Positions 35,645 to 44,998 of a stretch of DNA of 64,000 bases are shown piece after piece. Within the stretch, counting starts at the first letter, position 1, and each line of letters starts with the position of its first letter. The stretch comes from Gp6-AA40 sp036802945 (GTDB lineage: Bacteria > Acidobacteriota > Vicinamibacteria > Vicinamibacterales > UBA2999), in contig DAIRVG010000006.1 of NCBI GenBank assembly GCA_036802945.1, positions 1 through 64,000 of the forward strand. The letters run 5' to 3'. The translations under genes were made by a program, and so were the position numbers. The notes under the pieces were generated by a model. It made no database searches and was not told the origin of the DNA. It was given only the letters and a program-made list of their open reading frames with translations.

Positions 35645-37089
35645 ACCTGCTCGATGCGACCGTCCGCAGCATCCGCGACGGCGTTGCCGCCGGCCAGCTG
35701 TCTGCCGTTGACGTCGTTCGCGCGTGCCTCGATCGCATTGCTGCCGTCAATCCGGCGCTCAATGCGTTCAACCTTGTTGACGCGGAGCGGGCGCTGTCTC
35801 GCGCCCAGACCGTGGATCGGCGCCGCGCCGAGGGGAGCACGCTGGGACCCCTGGCAGGCGTGCCGATCGCGCTCAAGGACAACATCAACGTCCGCGGGAT
35901 GCGGACCACTGCTTCCTCCCGGATCCTCGAGCGTTTTGTGCCGGCTTACGACGCCACCGTCGTCCGGCATCTCGAAAACGCGGGGGCGATCATCGTCGGC
36001 AAGACGAACTGTGACGAGTTCGCGATGGGGTCGTCGACCGAGAACTCTGCATTCGGCCCGGTCCGCAATCCGTGGGCACTCGATCGCATCCCTGGCGGAT
36101 CGAGCGGCGGCTCGGCCGCGGCCGTGGCGTCCCGTTGTGTGCCGCTCGCGCTGGGATCCGATACCGGCGGGTCGATTCGACAGCCTGCGGCTTTTTGCGG
36201 CGTCGTCGGACTCAAGCCGACCTACGGCCGCGTCTCGCGGTACGGCCTGCTGGCGTTCGCGTCGTCGCTCGATCAGATCGGTCCGTTCGCGCGTACCGTG
36301 GCCGATGCAGCCCTCGTGTTGTCGGCGCTCTCCGGTGCCGACCCGTGCGACGCGACGACGGCTGATGAGTCCGTCCCCGATTTCACACGGGCGCTCACAG
36401 GCGATGTCAAAGGCGTGCGTGTCGGCGTCCCCCGCGCTTTCGTGAGCCTTGGCGTCGATGAGGATGTGCGCGAGGCGTTTGAGGGCGCGCTGGACACGTT
36501 GCGCAGCGCAGGCGCGACGCTCGTCGACGTCGAACTGCCGCACGCGCAGTATGCGATCCCGGTGTACTACCTGGTCTGCACCGCCGAGGCGAGCTCGAAC
36601 CTCGCACGGTACGACGGTGTGAAGTACGGCTATCGAGCGACGGCAGCGAAGCACGAAAGCCTCAAGGACATGTATAGTCGCTCGCGCGACGAAGGCTTCG
36701 GTCCCGAGGTGAAGCGTCGCATCATGCTTGGCACCTATGTCCTCAGTGCCGGGTACTATGACGCGTTCTATCTGAAGGCGCTGCAGGTGCGGACACTCCT
36801 GCGCCGCGACTACGACCAGGCGTTCGAGCGCGCTGACGTGATTGCGATGCCGACGACCCCCACGCCGCCGTTCCGGCTCGGTGAGAAGACCGGCGACCCG
36901 CTCCAGATGTACCTGGCCGACGTGTTCACTGTCAGCGCGAATCTCGCTGGGCTGCCCGGCATAAGTGTGCCGTGCGGTTTTTCACCGGACGGTCTGCCGA
37001 TTGGCTTCCAGTTGATGGGCAGGATGTTCGATGAGGCAACGGTGCTTCGCGTGGCTGATGCTTACGAGGGCTCAACGGACTGGCATTTG
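35641..37089 (+). CDS. gatA: Aspartyl/glutamyl-tRNA amidotransferase subunit A, end in gap
   Basis: 483 residues before the gap, so nearly complete. Amidase catalytic triad: Lys in PIALKDNINV, cis-Ser in GSDTGGSIRQP and nucleophile Ser in PGGSSGGSAAAVA. KPTYGRVSRYGLLAFASSLDQIG is typical of GatA. Supplies ammonia from glutamine to GatB. ATG overlaps the gatC stop (ATGA). Confidence 0.95.
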
Positions 37090-37189
37090 NNNNNNNNNNN
37101 NNNNNNNNNNNNNNNNNNNNNNNNNNNNNNNNNNNNNNNNNNNNNNNNNNNNNNNNNNNNNNNNNNNNNNNNNNNNNNNNNNNNNNNNN
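37090..37189. other. Assembly gap of 100 N
   Basis: Placeholder gap between the convergent ends of gatA and surE; it removes the end of both. Flanks are not duplicated. Confidence 0.99.
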
Positions 37190-37973
37190 TCATCGGAGTG
37201 ACCGACACGTAGCCGTTTTCCACTGCCCAGATGTCCGTACCTTGCGGCGCGTTCACGCCTTCGCGATACACGCTCCAGTAGATCGTCCGTCCGGATGGAT
37301 GCGTCATCTCGGCAAACGTCTCGTTGCCGCCCAGCATCATGGCCTGGCTCGTCACCTGGTATCCCTTATAGCCGCCCGGCGGCGTCGCCGGTACGTTCAC
37401 GTTCAGGAATGTGTTCGCAGGCAATCGATGCTCTTTGACGTGACGCGCGACCGCGAGCACCTGCTGTGCCGCTGCCGACCAGTCGCGCGGATCGCCCGCT
37501 TCCGCCATTGAGGCGGCCATCGACGGGATGCCGTGCATCGCGCCCTCACGCGCACCCGCGACCGTTCCCGACCGGTAGACCGAGTAGCCAAGGTTGTAGC
37601 CGCGATTGATCCCCGACACCACGAGATCTGGTTTCGGATTCACGATGTTCGCGAGCGCGATGAACATGGTCGTCGCCGGTGTCGTGTTGAGCCCGATCGC
37701 GCTCAGGCCGCCCGGCAACGTGAGGTCTTCGCGAAACACGGGATCGATCGTCACGACGGAGTGACTTTTTCCGCTCTGCACCGCGGATGGCGCGACGACG
37801 ATCACCTCGCCTATCGCCTTCAGTGCTTCCGCCAGCGCCGCCAGCCCTGGCGCGCGGACGCCATCGTCGTTGCTGATCAGGATGCGGTACGGCGCGGTCT
37901 GCTGCGCGCGGGCAGGCGCAAGAAGGCAGACCGCGAGCACTGCGGTGAAGAACCGGAAAGAGCTGCGCTTCAT
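37190..37973 (-). CDS. surE: SurE-type 5'/3'-nucleotidase with signal peptide, end in gap
   Basis: 261 residues visible. The SurE motifs are ILISNDDGVRAPG (metal Asp pair), VVAPSAVQSGKSHSVT-like, DLVVSGINRGYNLGYSVYRSGTVAGAREG and FLNVNVP. Acid nucleoside monophosphatase. Unlike E. coli SurE, it begins with a Sec signal (FFTAVLAVCLLAPARAQ), so it should act in the periplasm. The longer upstream frame overlaps rpoZ and is not used. C-terminus lost in the gap. Confidence 0.9.
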
Positions 37974-38022
37974 GGACGAAGCGTAGCGCAGAAATGAAGA
38001 GCGGAGACTACGAGAAGAGGTC

Positions 38023-38301
38023 TTACCGGTCGGGCGCCTTCGGCGGCGCCGGGACTTCGTAGAGCACGAGGTTGCGGCGCACTTCTTCCATCGCGATGCG
38101 CTCGGCTTTGTGCGGGAGTGCCCGTGCGACCTCACCATCCTCGAGCATCTCGTCCAGGCGGACGATGGCTCCGCGCCTGAGCTGCTTGGCGCGCATGGCG
38201 GCAACGTCGACGAACAGGAAGCGGCTCTCGATCGGAACAGCCCTCGGACGTGGGGCTGGTGGTGCGTCAGGTTCGACTGGGGGATCTAATACATCATCCA
38301 T
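38023..38301 (-). CDS. rpoZ: RNA polymerase omega subunit-like protein
   Basis: 92 residues. After a Pro/Asp-rich N-terminus, SRFLFVDVAAMRAKQLRRGA, PHKAERIAMEEVRRNLVLYE match the RpoZ core (folding helper of the beta' subunit). The N-terminal extension is not usual. It lies downstream of dnaK and hsp20 rather than of gmk, the common place. Moderately sure. Confidence 0.72.
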   Translation of the reverse strand: MDDVLDPPVEPDAPPAPRPRAVPIESRFLFVDVAAMRAKQLRRGAIVRLDEMLEDGEVARALPHKAERIAMEEVRRNLVLYEVPAPPKAPDR

Positions 38302-38328
38302 AGACCCCCACAGCCTAGCATGGTTGTG

Positions 38329-38709
38329 CTACGCCGCCACTTCGACGTTGATCGTCCGCGGCCTGGCTTCCTCGCGGAACGGGAGCTTCACCGTAAGGAC
38401 GCCGTTCTTGTATTCGGCGCTGACCTTGGTGGAATCAACCGTAGTCGGCAGCGTGAAGGAACGGCTGAACTGCCCGTAGCTGCGCTCGATCCGACGATAG
38501 CGGTCTTCCTTCACCTCGCCTGAGAATTTCTTCTCGCCTCGAAGGGTGAGCGTGTTGTGCTCGACGGTGACCGTGATGTCTTCGCGGGTCATGTCCGGCA
38601 ATTCCGCCTTGATGACGATGTCGTGCCCGTCGGTTTCATAGACATCGACGGGCGGCATCCAGTTACCCCGGGCTGCCGTGTCCTCATCGCGAAAATAAAC
38701 GATGGCCAT
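38329..38709 (-). CDS. Small heat-shock protein, Hsp20 family
   Basis: 126 residues with a complete alpha-crystallin domain: VDVYETDGHDIVIKAELPDM, ITVTVEHNTLTLRGEKKF, RIERSYGQFSRSFTLP and GVLTVKLPF, then a short C-terminal tail. ATP-independent holdase. It lies 74 bases after dnaK on the same strand, so it is probably co-expressed with it. Cytoplasmic. Confidence 0.93.
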   Translation of the reverse strand: MAIVYFRDEDTAARGNWMPPVDVYETDGHDIVIKAELPDMTREDITVTVEHNTLTLRGEKKFSGEVKEDRYRRIERSYGQFSRSFTLPTTVDSTKVSAEYKNGVLTVKLPFREEARPRTINVEVAA

Positions 38710-38728
38710 CTCTGTTTTCTCCTCTCAT

Positions 38729-38785
38729 GGGCGGGTCTCAAGACCCGCCCAACACTCTCGTATTTGTGATTCGTGATTCGTGATT
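38729..38785. repeat. GGGCGGGTCT hairpin plus GTGATTC word block
   Basis: GGGCGGGTCT pairs with AGACCCGCCC around CA, a ten-base perfect stem, followed by AACACTCTCGTATTT and then three GTGATTC words that run into the dnaK stop codon. It sits between dnaK and hsp20; the stem could attenuate or process the transcript. The words are the complement of those at 34320. Confidence 0.75.
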
Positions 38786-40658
38786 ACGCGTCGACGACTT
38801 CGCCTTCCTTGACGTCGTCGTCCTTTCTCTCCGACCCGGCGGCATTCGCCGCGTTCGCCTCCGACTGCTTGTAGAGCTGCTCGGCCATCGTGTGCGACGC
38901 CTTCTGAAGGCTGTCGGTGGCGCGGCGAATTGCCTCGACGTCGTCCGCCTTCACAGCGTCGCGCAACGTCGAGAGTGCGCTCTCGATCGCGCTCACGTCG
39001 GCTGCGGGCAGCCGGTCACGGTTCTCGTTGACCGTCTTCTCCACCGAGTAGGCCAGCGAGTCCGCCTGGTTGCGTGCGTCGATCAGCTCGCGCCGGCCCT
39101 TGTCCTCGGTCGCATGCGCCTCGGCGTCCTTCACCATGCGCGCCACGTCGTCCTTGTCGAGACCAGACGACCCGGCGATCGTGATCTTCTGTTCCTTGCC
39201 GGTTGCGACGTCCTTCGCCGACACACTGACAATGCCGTTGGCATCGATGTCGAACGCGACCTCGATCTTCGGCACGCCACGCAGCGCGGACGGCAGCCCG
39301 ACCAGCTGGAAGCGGCCAAGGGTGCGATTGTCGCGCGCCAGCGGGCGCTCACCCTGCAGCACGTGCACTTCGACGCTGGTCTGGTTGTCCGTTGCGGTCG
39401 AGAAGACTTCGCTCTTCCGCGTCGGGATTGTCGTGTTGCGAGTGATGAGCGTCGTCATCACGCCGCCGAGCGTCTCGATGCCGAGTGACAGCGGTGTCAC
39501 GTCGAGCAGCAGCACGTCCTTGACCTCGCCCTTGAGGACGCCACCCTGGATGGCAGCGCCGACTGCGACGACTTCGTCAGGATTCACACCCTTGTGCGGC
39601 TCCTTGCCGAAGTACTCCTTCACCAGCTGCTGGATCTTCGGAACCCGCGTCGATCCGCCCACGAGCACGACTTCGTCGATGTCCGACGGCTTGACGCCGG
39701 CATCGGCCAGCGCCTGCTTGACCGGCTCCATCGAGCGCTGCAGGAGATCGTCGACGAGCTGCTCGAACTTCGAGCGAGTCAGCTTCATCTGCAGGTGCTT
39801 CGGACCAGTCTGATCCGCGGTGACGAACGGCAGGTTGATATCGGTCTCCATCACCGTGGAGAGCTCGATCTTCGCCTTCTCCGCCGCTTCCTTCAGACGC
39901 TGCACGGCCATCCGGTCCTTGCCGAGATCGATGCCGTCGGTCTTCTTGAACTCGGCGACCATCCAGTCGATCACGCGCTGGTCGAGATCGTCGCCTCCAA
40001 GATGTGTGTCGCCGTTGGTCGCTTTGACCTCGACGATCCCTTCACCCACCTCGAGGATCGAGATATCGAACGTGCCGCCGCCAAAGTCGTAGACCGCGAT
40101 GGTTTCGTCCTTTTTCTTGTCGAGTCCGTAGGCCAGCGCCGCGGCGGTCGGCTCGTTGACGATGCGAAGGACGTTGAGGCCGGCGATCTTGCCGGCGTCC
40201 TTCGTCGCCTGCCGCTGCGAGTCGTTGAAGTACGCGGGAACGGTGATGACCGCGTCGGTCACCTTGTCGCCAAGGTAATCCTCGGCCGCGGTCTTCAGCT
40301 TCTGAAGAATGATCGCGGAGATTTCCGGCGGCGAGTATTTCTTGCCGCGAACCTCCACCCACACATCGCCGTTGTCCGCCTTCACGACCCGGTACGGCAC
40401 CCGCGACGTCTCTTGCGAGACCTCGCCATGCTTCCGGCCCATGAAGCGCTTGATCGAGAAAATCGTGTTCTCGGGGTTGGTAACGCCCTGGCGCTTGGCA
40501 ACCTGACCGACCAGTCGCTCACCGTCTTTCGTGAATCCGACAACGGACGGCGTGGTGCGCCCGCCCTCCTGGTTCACGATGACGGCGGCTTCCCCGCCTT
40601 CCATGACCGCGACAACCGAGTTGGTGGTGCCGAGGTCGATTCCAATTACTTTGCTCAT
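38784..40658 (-). CDS. dnaK: Chaperone DnaK (Hsp70)
   Basis: 624 residues. GIDLGTTNSVVAVM at the N-terminus, VPAYFNDSQRQATKDAG, IVNEPTAAALAYGL, DFGGGTFDIS, VLVGGSTRVPKIQ in the ATPase domain, DVTPLSLGIETLGG in the substrate domain, and an acidic C-terminus KEGEVVDA. Folds nascent and damaged proteins with DnaJ and GrpE, neither of which is adjacent. Strong -35/-10 promoter just upstream. The last words of the coding region touch a repeat. Confidence 0.97.
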   Translation of the reverse strand: MSKVIGIDLGTTNSVVAVMEGGEAAVIVNQEGGRTTPSVVGFTKDGERLVGQVAKRQGVTNPENTIFSIKRFMGRKHGEVSQETSRVPYRVVKADNGDVWVEVRGKKYSPPEISAIILQKLKTAAEDYLGDKVTDAVITVPAYFNDSQRQATKDAGKIAGLNVLRIVNEPTAAALAYGLDKKKDETIAVYDFGGGTFDISILEVGEGIVEVKATNGDTHLGGDDLDQRVIDWMVAEFKKTDGIDLGKDRMAVQRLKEAAEKAKIELSTVMETDINLPFVTADQTGPKHLQMKLTRSKFEQLVDDLLQRSMEPVKQALADAGVKPSDIDEVVLVGGSTRVPKIQQLVKEYFGKEPHKGVNPDEVVAVGAAIQGGVLKGEVKDVLLLDVTPLSLGIETLGGVMTTLITRNTTIPTRKSEVFSTATDNQTSVEVHVLQGERPLARDNRTLGRFQLVGLPSALRGVPKIEVAFDIDANGIVSVSAKDVATGKEQKITIAGSSGLDKDDVARMVKDAEAHATEDKGRRELIDARNQADSLAYSVEKTVNENRDRLPAADVSAIESALSTLRDAVKADDVEAIRRATDSLQKASHTMAEQLYKQSEANAANAAGSERKDDDVKEGEVVDA

Positions 40659-40678
40659 TGTCGTTGACTCCGAACGTC

Positions 40679-40706
40679 ATTGTAGCAAGACATGAGTGTA
40701 TGTCAA
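40679..40706 (-). promoter_or_regulatory. Sigma-70-type promoter of dnaK
   Basis: Minus strand: TTGACA (40701-40706), 16 bases, TACAAT (40679-40684), close to the consensus, about 20 bases before the dnaK ATG so the leader is very short. The palindrome TCATATATGA (40731-40740) lies upstream. No CIRCE (TTAGCACTC-N9-GAGTGCTAA) is present. The divergent 40741-40867 leader of hsp20 shows no other feature. Confidence 0.75.
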
Positions 40707-40867
40707 GCAATATATCTGATTCTATTAGACTCATATATGACCTTTAGACTTCAAAGGCTCGCTCAAAACGCTCAGCTCAGCTCCCCTCCGGTAAGGACTG
40801 GCTTGCGCTCGTCGCTGGACACTGGACAACAGTCGCGTGAGAACATAGGAACCGCCCGTTGGTGCCG

Positions 40868-41332
40868 ATGGCCCAGTTCTCCTTTATCCCCTCCGCTGAA
40901 GTCAGCGATCTTGCCGAAGACGTCCGCCAGATCTTCGAGGAGCTCGCCGCGACGCTGACGAGCGATCAGCGCGCGTTCTCGGGGGAATGTCATCCGCCGC
41001 TCGACGTCCTCGAGACCGACGACGTAGTGGAAGTCATGATGGACATGTCGGGCGTGGCGCCGGCCGCAGTGCGTGTCGTGTTCAGGGCAGGTGTGTTGCT
41101 GATTGCCGGCGAAAAGGCCGCACCGATCCCGAAGGGCGCGAAGACATTTCACCTGGTCGAGCGCGAGTTCGGGCGTTTTGCACGCGGGGTGCGACTCAAT
41201 GGCGCCTTCGACGTGCAGCAGGGGCGAGCATCCGTTCGCGACGGCGAGCTGACGATCGTACTGCCGAAGCTGCCGGAGCGCCGCGGGCGCGCGCACCGCA
41301 TCGCCATCACCGACACCGACCGCCCTGCATGA
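40868..41332 (+). CDS. Divergent Hsp20-family protein
   Basis: 154 residues. An alpha-crystallin-like domain is recognisable (PPLDVLETDDVVEVMMDMSG, VLLIAGEKAAPIPK, RFARGVRLNGAFD, GELTIVLPKL), longer at both ends than the classic protein at 38329. It is transcribed divergently from dnaK and its stop overlaps the YmdB-type gene (ATGA). Probably a second holdase. Confidence 0.82.
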   Translation: MAQFSFIPSAEVSDLAEDVRQIFEELAATLTSDQRAFSGECHPPLDVLETDDVVEVMMDMSGVAPAAVRVVFRAGVLLIAGEKAAPIPKGAKTFHLVEREFGRFARGVRLNGAFDVQQGRASVRDGELTIVLPKLPERRGRAHRIAITDTDRPA

Positions 41333-42171
41333 ACATCCTGTTCATCGGCGATATCGTCGGACGCCCCGGGCGCGACCTCGTGCACCGCGGACTGCGCGGC
41401 CTCGTCGAGCACTACGGCATCGATCTGGTCATCGCGAATGCGGAAAACTCGGCCAACGGCTTCGGCATCACGCGCGACATCGGCCACACACTCCTGGAAT
41501 GGGGCGTCGACGTGATGACGTCAGGCAATCACATCTGGGACAAGAAGGAAGTGCTCGAATACATCGTCACCGAGCCGCGCCTGCTGCGTCCGGCGAATTA
41601 CCCCGCCGGCGTGCCAGGACGGGGATCGTACGTGGCGCAGACTGGCGACGGCCGCGCCATCGGCGTGATCAACCTGATGGGACGCGTCTTCATGGTGCCG
41701 ATCGACGATCCCTTCGCCAGCGCGCTGCGCGAGATCGAAGCGATCCGGCACAGGACGCGCATCATCTTCGTCGACATGCACGCGGAAGCGACGAGTGAAA
41801 AGATCGCAATGGGCTGGTACCTGGATGGAAAAGTCACGGCGGTCATCGGCACGCACACGCACGTGCAGACCGCGGACGACCGGATCCTTCCCAACGGTAC
41901 GGCGTACCTGACTGATGCCGGCATGACCGGACCGCACGATTCGATCATCGGGATGGAAAAGGAACCCTCGCTCGCGCGGTTTCTCAACGGGATGCCGACG
42001 AAGTTCGAGCCGGCGATCGGGAACCCGCGGCTCAATGGCGTCGTCATCGAAGCCGACGAGAAAACGGGCCGGGCGACGAAGATCACACGCATCAGCTATT
42101 CGGAACAGGAGTTACTGGGTGGTCTCTTCGACCATTCCGAGCGGGTCGCTCCCTTGACGCGACCCGTGTAG
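41329..42171 (+). CDS. YmdB/TIGR00282-family metallophosphoesterase
   Basis: 280 residues. MNILFIGDIVGRPGR, NAENSANGFGIT, TSGNHIWDKKE, VDMHAEATSEK, GTHTHVQTADDRILP and TDAGMTGPHDSIIGM carry the metal ligands of this family, which includes Bacillus YmdB (2',3'-cyclic nucleotide phosphodiesterase linked to RNA turnover). Commonly next to rny or xseA; here xseA follows 20 bases later. Coupled to the hsp20-like gene by ATGA. Confidence 0.92.
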   Translation: MNILFIGDIVGRPGRDLVHRGLRGLVEHYGIDLVIANAENSANGFGITRDIGHTLLEWGVDVMTSGNHIWDKKEVLEYIVTEPRLLRPANYPAGVPGRGSYVAQTGDGRAIGVINLMGRVFMVPIDDPFASALREIEAIRHRTRIIFVDMHAEATSEKIAMGWYLDGKVTAVIGTHTHVQTADDRILPNGTAYLTDAGMTGPHDSIIGMEKEPSLARFLNGMPTKFEPAIGNPRLNGVVIEADEKTGRATKITRISYSEQELLGGLFDHSERVAPLTRPV

Positions 42172-42191
42172 TCACGCTTGAAGGCGTAGAG

Positions 42192-43631
42192 ATGGATTCG
42201 CTCTTCGATCTGCCGTTCGAGGAACCCGCCGAACCTGAGCCAACTCCGGCGGCGCCTGCCCCCGTCGCACCCGAGTCGCGCCGAGTGCTCTCCGTCTCCG
42301 AGCTGACTGGCCGCATCCGCACGCTCCTCGAGGAACGCTTCATCGAGGTCTGGGTGGAAGGCGAGCTGTCGAATTGCCGCCTCTGGAACACGGGGCACAT
42401 GTACTTCACGCTCAAGGATGCCAACGCGCAGATCAAAGGCGTGATGTTCCGATCCGCGCTCCGCTATCTGCGATTCAAGCCGCAGGACGGGTTGCGCGTT
42501 GTCGCCCGCGGCCGTCTGAGTGTCTACGACCCCAAAGGCGAGTACCAGATCGTCTGCGAGCACCTGGCGCCCGAGGGGCTCGGCGCGCTGCAGTTGGCGT
42601 TCGATCAGCTCAAGGAACGGCTCGCGCGCGAAGGACTCTTTGACGAGCGTCGCAAGCGGGCATTGCCGACGCTTCCGCGCAAGATTGGCGTGGTGACATC
42701 GCTCGACGGCGCGGCGGTGCGCGACATCATCAAGGTATTGCAGCGCCGGTATGCGAACGTGCACCTCGTCATTCGTCCGGCTCGCGTCCAGGGCGAAGGC
42801 GCGGCGCTCGAGATCGCGCGCGCGCTCAGGGCCATCGGCAAGGTCCCGGGCGTCGACGTCGTGATCGTCGGCCGGGGCGGCGGATCGATCGAAGACCTCT
42901 GGGCGTTCAACGAAGAGGTCGTGGCGCGCGCGATTGCCGGATGCCCCGTGCCGACGATTTCCGCGGTCGGCCATGAGACCGACTTCACCATCGCGGATTT
43001 CGTCGCGGATCTACGCGCGCCGACACCGTCGGCGGCTGCGGAGATGGTCGTGACGCGAAAGGATGACTTTTGCGCGCGGATCGATCGCCTCGCGCATCGC
43101 GTCAACACCGCGATGACAGGCCGCCTGCACCGACACAGGGCGCGGCTCGGCGCGCTGGAGGCGCGTCCCGGGTACTCGGGCTTCCAGATGCGTGTCGCGC
43201 TGCGTGGCCGCCGCGCGGACGATCTGTCACACGAGCTGCGGCGCGCGTTGCAGGCCCGCATCGCCGTGCGCGAGCGCGCCTTCCAGGCACTGCGGTTGAA
43301 ACTCGAAACATTCGACGTCCGGCGCCGCTTCAGCACGATACGGACGCGGCTGGTCGAAGCCGATGGCCGCCTCCGGACGTCCGCCGAACGGTGTGTGCAC
43401 AATGCCGATGCGCGGTTGGGCAGCACCGCAGCCCGCCTCCAGACCCTCAGCCCGCTGGCGGTACTTGGCCGGGGCTACGCCGTGTGCTGGAATGCCGATC
43501 GTACCGCGATTGTTCGCGACGCCTCCACAGCCAAGGAAGGCGACCGTGTCCACGTGACACTCGAACGCGGGGAGCTTCAGTGCGACGTGACGGGCCACGG
43601 AGACACGAAGACACGGAGCAAAACCAACTAA
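42192..43631 (+). CDS. xseA: Exodeoxyribonuclease VII large subunit
   Basis: 479 residues. OB-fold N-terminus (WVEGELSNCRLWNTGHMYFTL), catalytic core with GVVTSLDGAAVRDI, GRGGGSIEDLWAFNEE and SAVGHETDFTIADFVADLRAPTPSAAAE, then a long helical region and C-terminal GYAVCW barrel. Degrades single-stranded DNA with XseB. The last 13 residues (VTGHGDTKTRSKTN) are encoded by a CCACGGAGACAC repeat, so the original stop was probably lost. ATG 42192. Confidence 0.95.
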   Translation: MDSLFDLPFEEPAEPEPTPAAPAPVAPESRRVLSVSELTGRIRTLLEERFIEVWVEGELSNCRLWNTGHMYFTLKDANAQIKGVMFRSALRYLRFKPQDGLRVVARGRLSVYDPKGEYQIVCEHLAPEGLGALQLAFDQLKERLAREGLFDERRKRALPTLPRKIGVVTSLDGAAVRDIIKVLQRRYANVHLVIRPARVQGEGAALEIARALRAIGKVPGVDVVIVGRGGGSIEDLWAFNEEVVARAIAGCPVPTISAVGHETDFTIADFVADLRAPTPSAAAEMVVTRKDDFCARIDRLAHRVNTAMTGRLHRHRARLGALEARPGYSGFQMRVALRGRRADDLSHELRRALQARIAVRERAFQALRLKLETFDVRRRFSTIRTRLVEADGRLRTSAERCVHNADARLGSTAARLQTLSPLAVLGRGYAVCWNADRTAIVRDASTAKEGDRVHVTLERGELQCDVTGHGDTKTRSKTN

Positions 43632-43658
43632 GATCTCCGTGACTCAGTGCCTCCGTGG
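43595..43658. repeat. CCACGGAGACAC imperfect palindrome, copy 4, overlapping xseA end
   Basis: CCACGGAGACACGAAGACAC on the left and CTCCGTGACTCAGTGC then CTCCGTGG on the right. The xseA stop TAA (43629-43631) lies in its centre, so the left arm is coding and the right arm is in the xseA-xseB gap. Confidence 0.85.
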
Positions 43659-43683
43659 CTTGTGGAAGTGACGGACCTTCGCT

Positions 43684-43941
43684 ATGGATTCCACGATCAA
43701 AGACTTCGAGGCGGCGATCGCCGAGCTCGAGACAATCGTCAAAAAGCTCGAGGAGGGCGACCTCCCTCTCGAGACGTCCCTCCAATTGTACGAACGCGGT
43801 GTCCGCCTGTCCCGCTTCTGCCACACGCAGCTCGAGGAGGCGGAGAAACGGATCGAGATCCTCAACGAGCGCGGCGAGCTGAAGCGCGCTCCCGCCAACT
43901 TCGGCACCGACGACGACAGTGAAGGCCGCGGACGGCGATGA
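43684..43941 (+). CDS. xseB: Exodeoxyribonuclease VII small subunit
   Basis: 85 residues. IKDFEAAIAELETIVKKLEE, GDLPLETSLQLYERGVRLSRFC and EEAEKRIEIL are the XseB helices that wrap the XseA coiled arms. Stop overlaps the ispA ATG (ATGA). Confidence 0.93.
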   Translation: MDSTIKDFEAAIAELETIVKKLEEGDLPLETSLQLYERGVRLSRFCHTQLEEAEKRIEILNERGELKRAPANFGTDDDSEGRGRR

Positions 43942-44864
43942 AGGCTGCTGACGACCTGAGTCAGTACCTGAAATCCCGACGCTCCGAAATCGACGCCGCG
44001 CTGCTCGCCTTCCTCCCCTCACCGCCCTCGTGCCCATCACCCGTGGCCGACGCCATGCGCTACAGCGTTACCGCTGGCGGCAAGCGGCTGCGACCGATCC
44101 TTTGCCTGGCGAGTGCTGAAGCGGTCGGCGGTGATCGCCGCATGGCCATCCCCGCCGCGTGCGCGCTCGAGTTCATCCACACGTACTCGCTGATTCACGA
44201 TGATCTTCCTGCGATGGACAACGACACGCTTCGCCGGGGCCGCCCGACGCTCCACGTCGTCGCCGGTGAAGGGATGGCCATACTCGCGGGCGATGGACTG
44301 CTGACCGAAGCGTTTGCACTGATGGCGCGCGAGCCCGGAGGTGACGACCCTGCGCTGCTTGCACGAAAGGTGCGCGTCATCGGCATAGTCGCCGCCGGCG
44401 CGGGCGCGGCCGGAATGGTTGGCGGACAGGCCATCGACCTTGCGTGCGTGCCGTCGGGCGACGGTTCGCCGCCGGCGCCACTCGACGCGAAGGCATTACA
44501 AGGGATGCACGCGCGCAAGACAGGCGCGCTGATTCGCGCCGCGGCGACGACGGGCGCGGTGATGGGAGGCGGCCTCGACGACCAGATTGATGCGATCGAT
44601 CGCGCGGCCGCCGAGTTCGGTCTCGCATTTCAGATCATCGATGACGTCTTGGACGTCGAAGGCGCATCGACGGACCTCGGCAAGACGGCCGGCAAGGATG
44701 CTGCGGCCGGCAAGCCGACCTATCCCGCGCTGTACGGCCTCGAGGCGTCGCGGAAGATGGCCACCGAATGCCTGGCGCGTGCCGCCTCGACCCTGCAACG
44801 CGTCGACGTGGCCGACTCGCGGCTCCTCCAGATCGGCCGATGGATCGTGGAGCGATCGAACTGA
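43938..44864 (+). CDS. ispA: Polyprenyl (farnesyl/geranylgeranyl) diphosphate synthase
   Basis: 308 residues. First Asp-rich motif DDLPAMDND (near residue 93), GGKRLRP near 45, second motif DDVLDVEG near 235. Condenses isopentenyl diphosphate with allylic diphosphates; in the xseB-ispA context the product is usually farnesyl diphosphate. The normal next gene, dxs, is missing; a word-repeat element follows. Confidence 0.93.
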   Translation: MKAADDLSQYLKSRRSEIDAALLAFLPSPPSCPSPVADAMRYSVTAGGKRLRPILCLASAEAVGGDRRMAIPAACALEFIHTYSLIHDDLPAMDNDTLRRGRPTLHVVAGEGMAILAGDGLLTEAFALMAREPGGDDPALLARKVRVIGIVAAGAGAAGMVGGQAIDLACVPSGDGSPPAPLDAKALQGMHARKTGALIRAAATTGAVMGGGLDDQIDAIDRAAAEFGLAFQIIDDVLDVEGASTDLGKTAGKDAAAGKPTYPALYGLEASRKMATECLARAASTLQRVDVADSRLLQIGRWIVERSN

Positions 44865-44879
44865 GACCATGCCGTTCAC

Positions 44880-44998
44880 GCGTCTCGATTCTCGCTTCTG
44901 GGTTCGTGTTCAGGTTCGGTTCTCTGTTCCGTGTTCGTTGTTCCGTGTTCGTGAGCTGCGGAACTACGAAGCGAGCACGGAACCTGAAGACGAACCGA
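44880..44998. repeat. Word-repeat hairpin, word GTTCGTG/GTTCCGTG
   Basis: Left arm repeats TTCTCGCTTCTGGGTTCGTG, GTTCAGGTTCGG, GTTCCGTGTTCG; right arm GAGCACGGAACCTGAAGACG, AACCGAGAACCGAGAAGCC. It fills the 153-base gap between ispA and tlyA where dxs is found in related gene orders. No protein is encoded here. Confidence 0.8.

Noticed and set aside
40700..40745. CIRCE operator for dnaK
   Set aside because: The TTAGCACTC-N9-GAGTGCTAA pattern is absent; GAGTGTATG and TCATATATGA do not form it.
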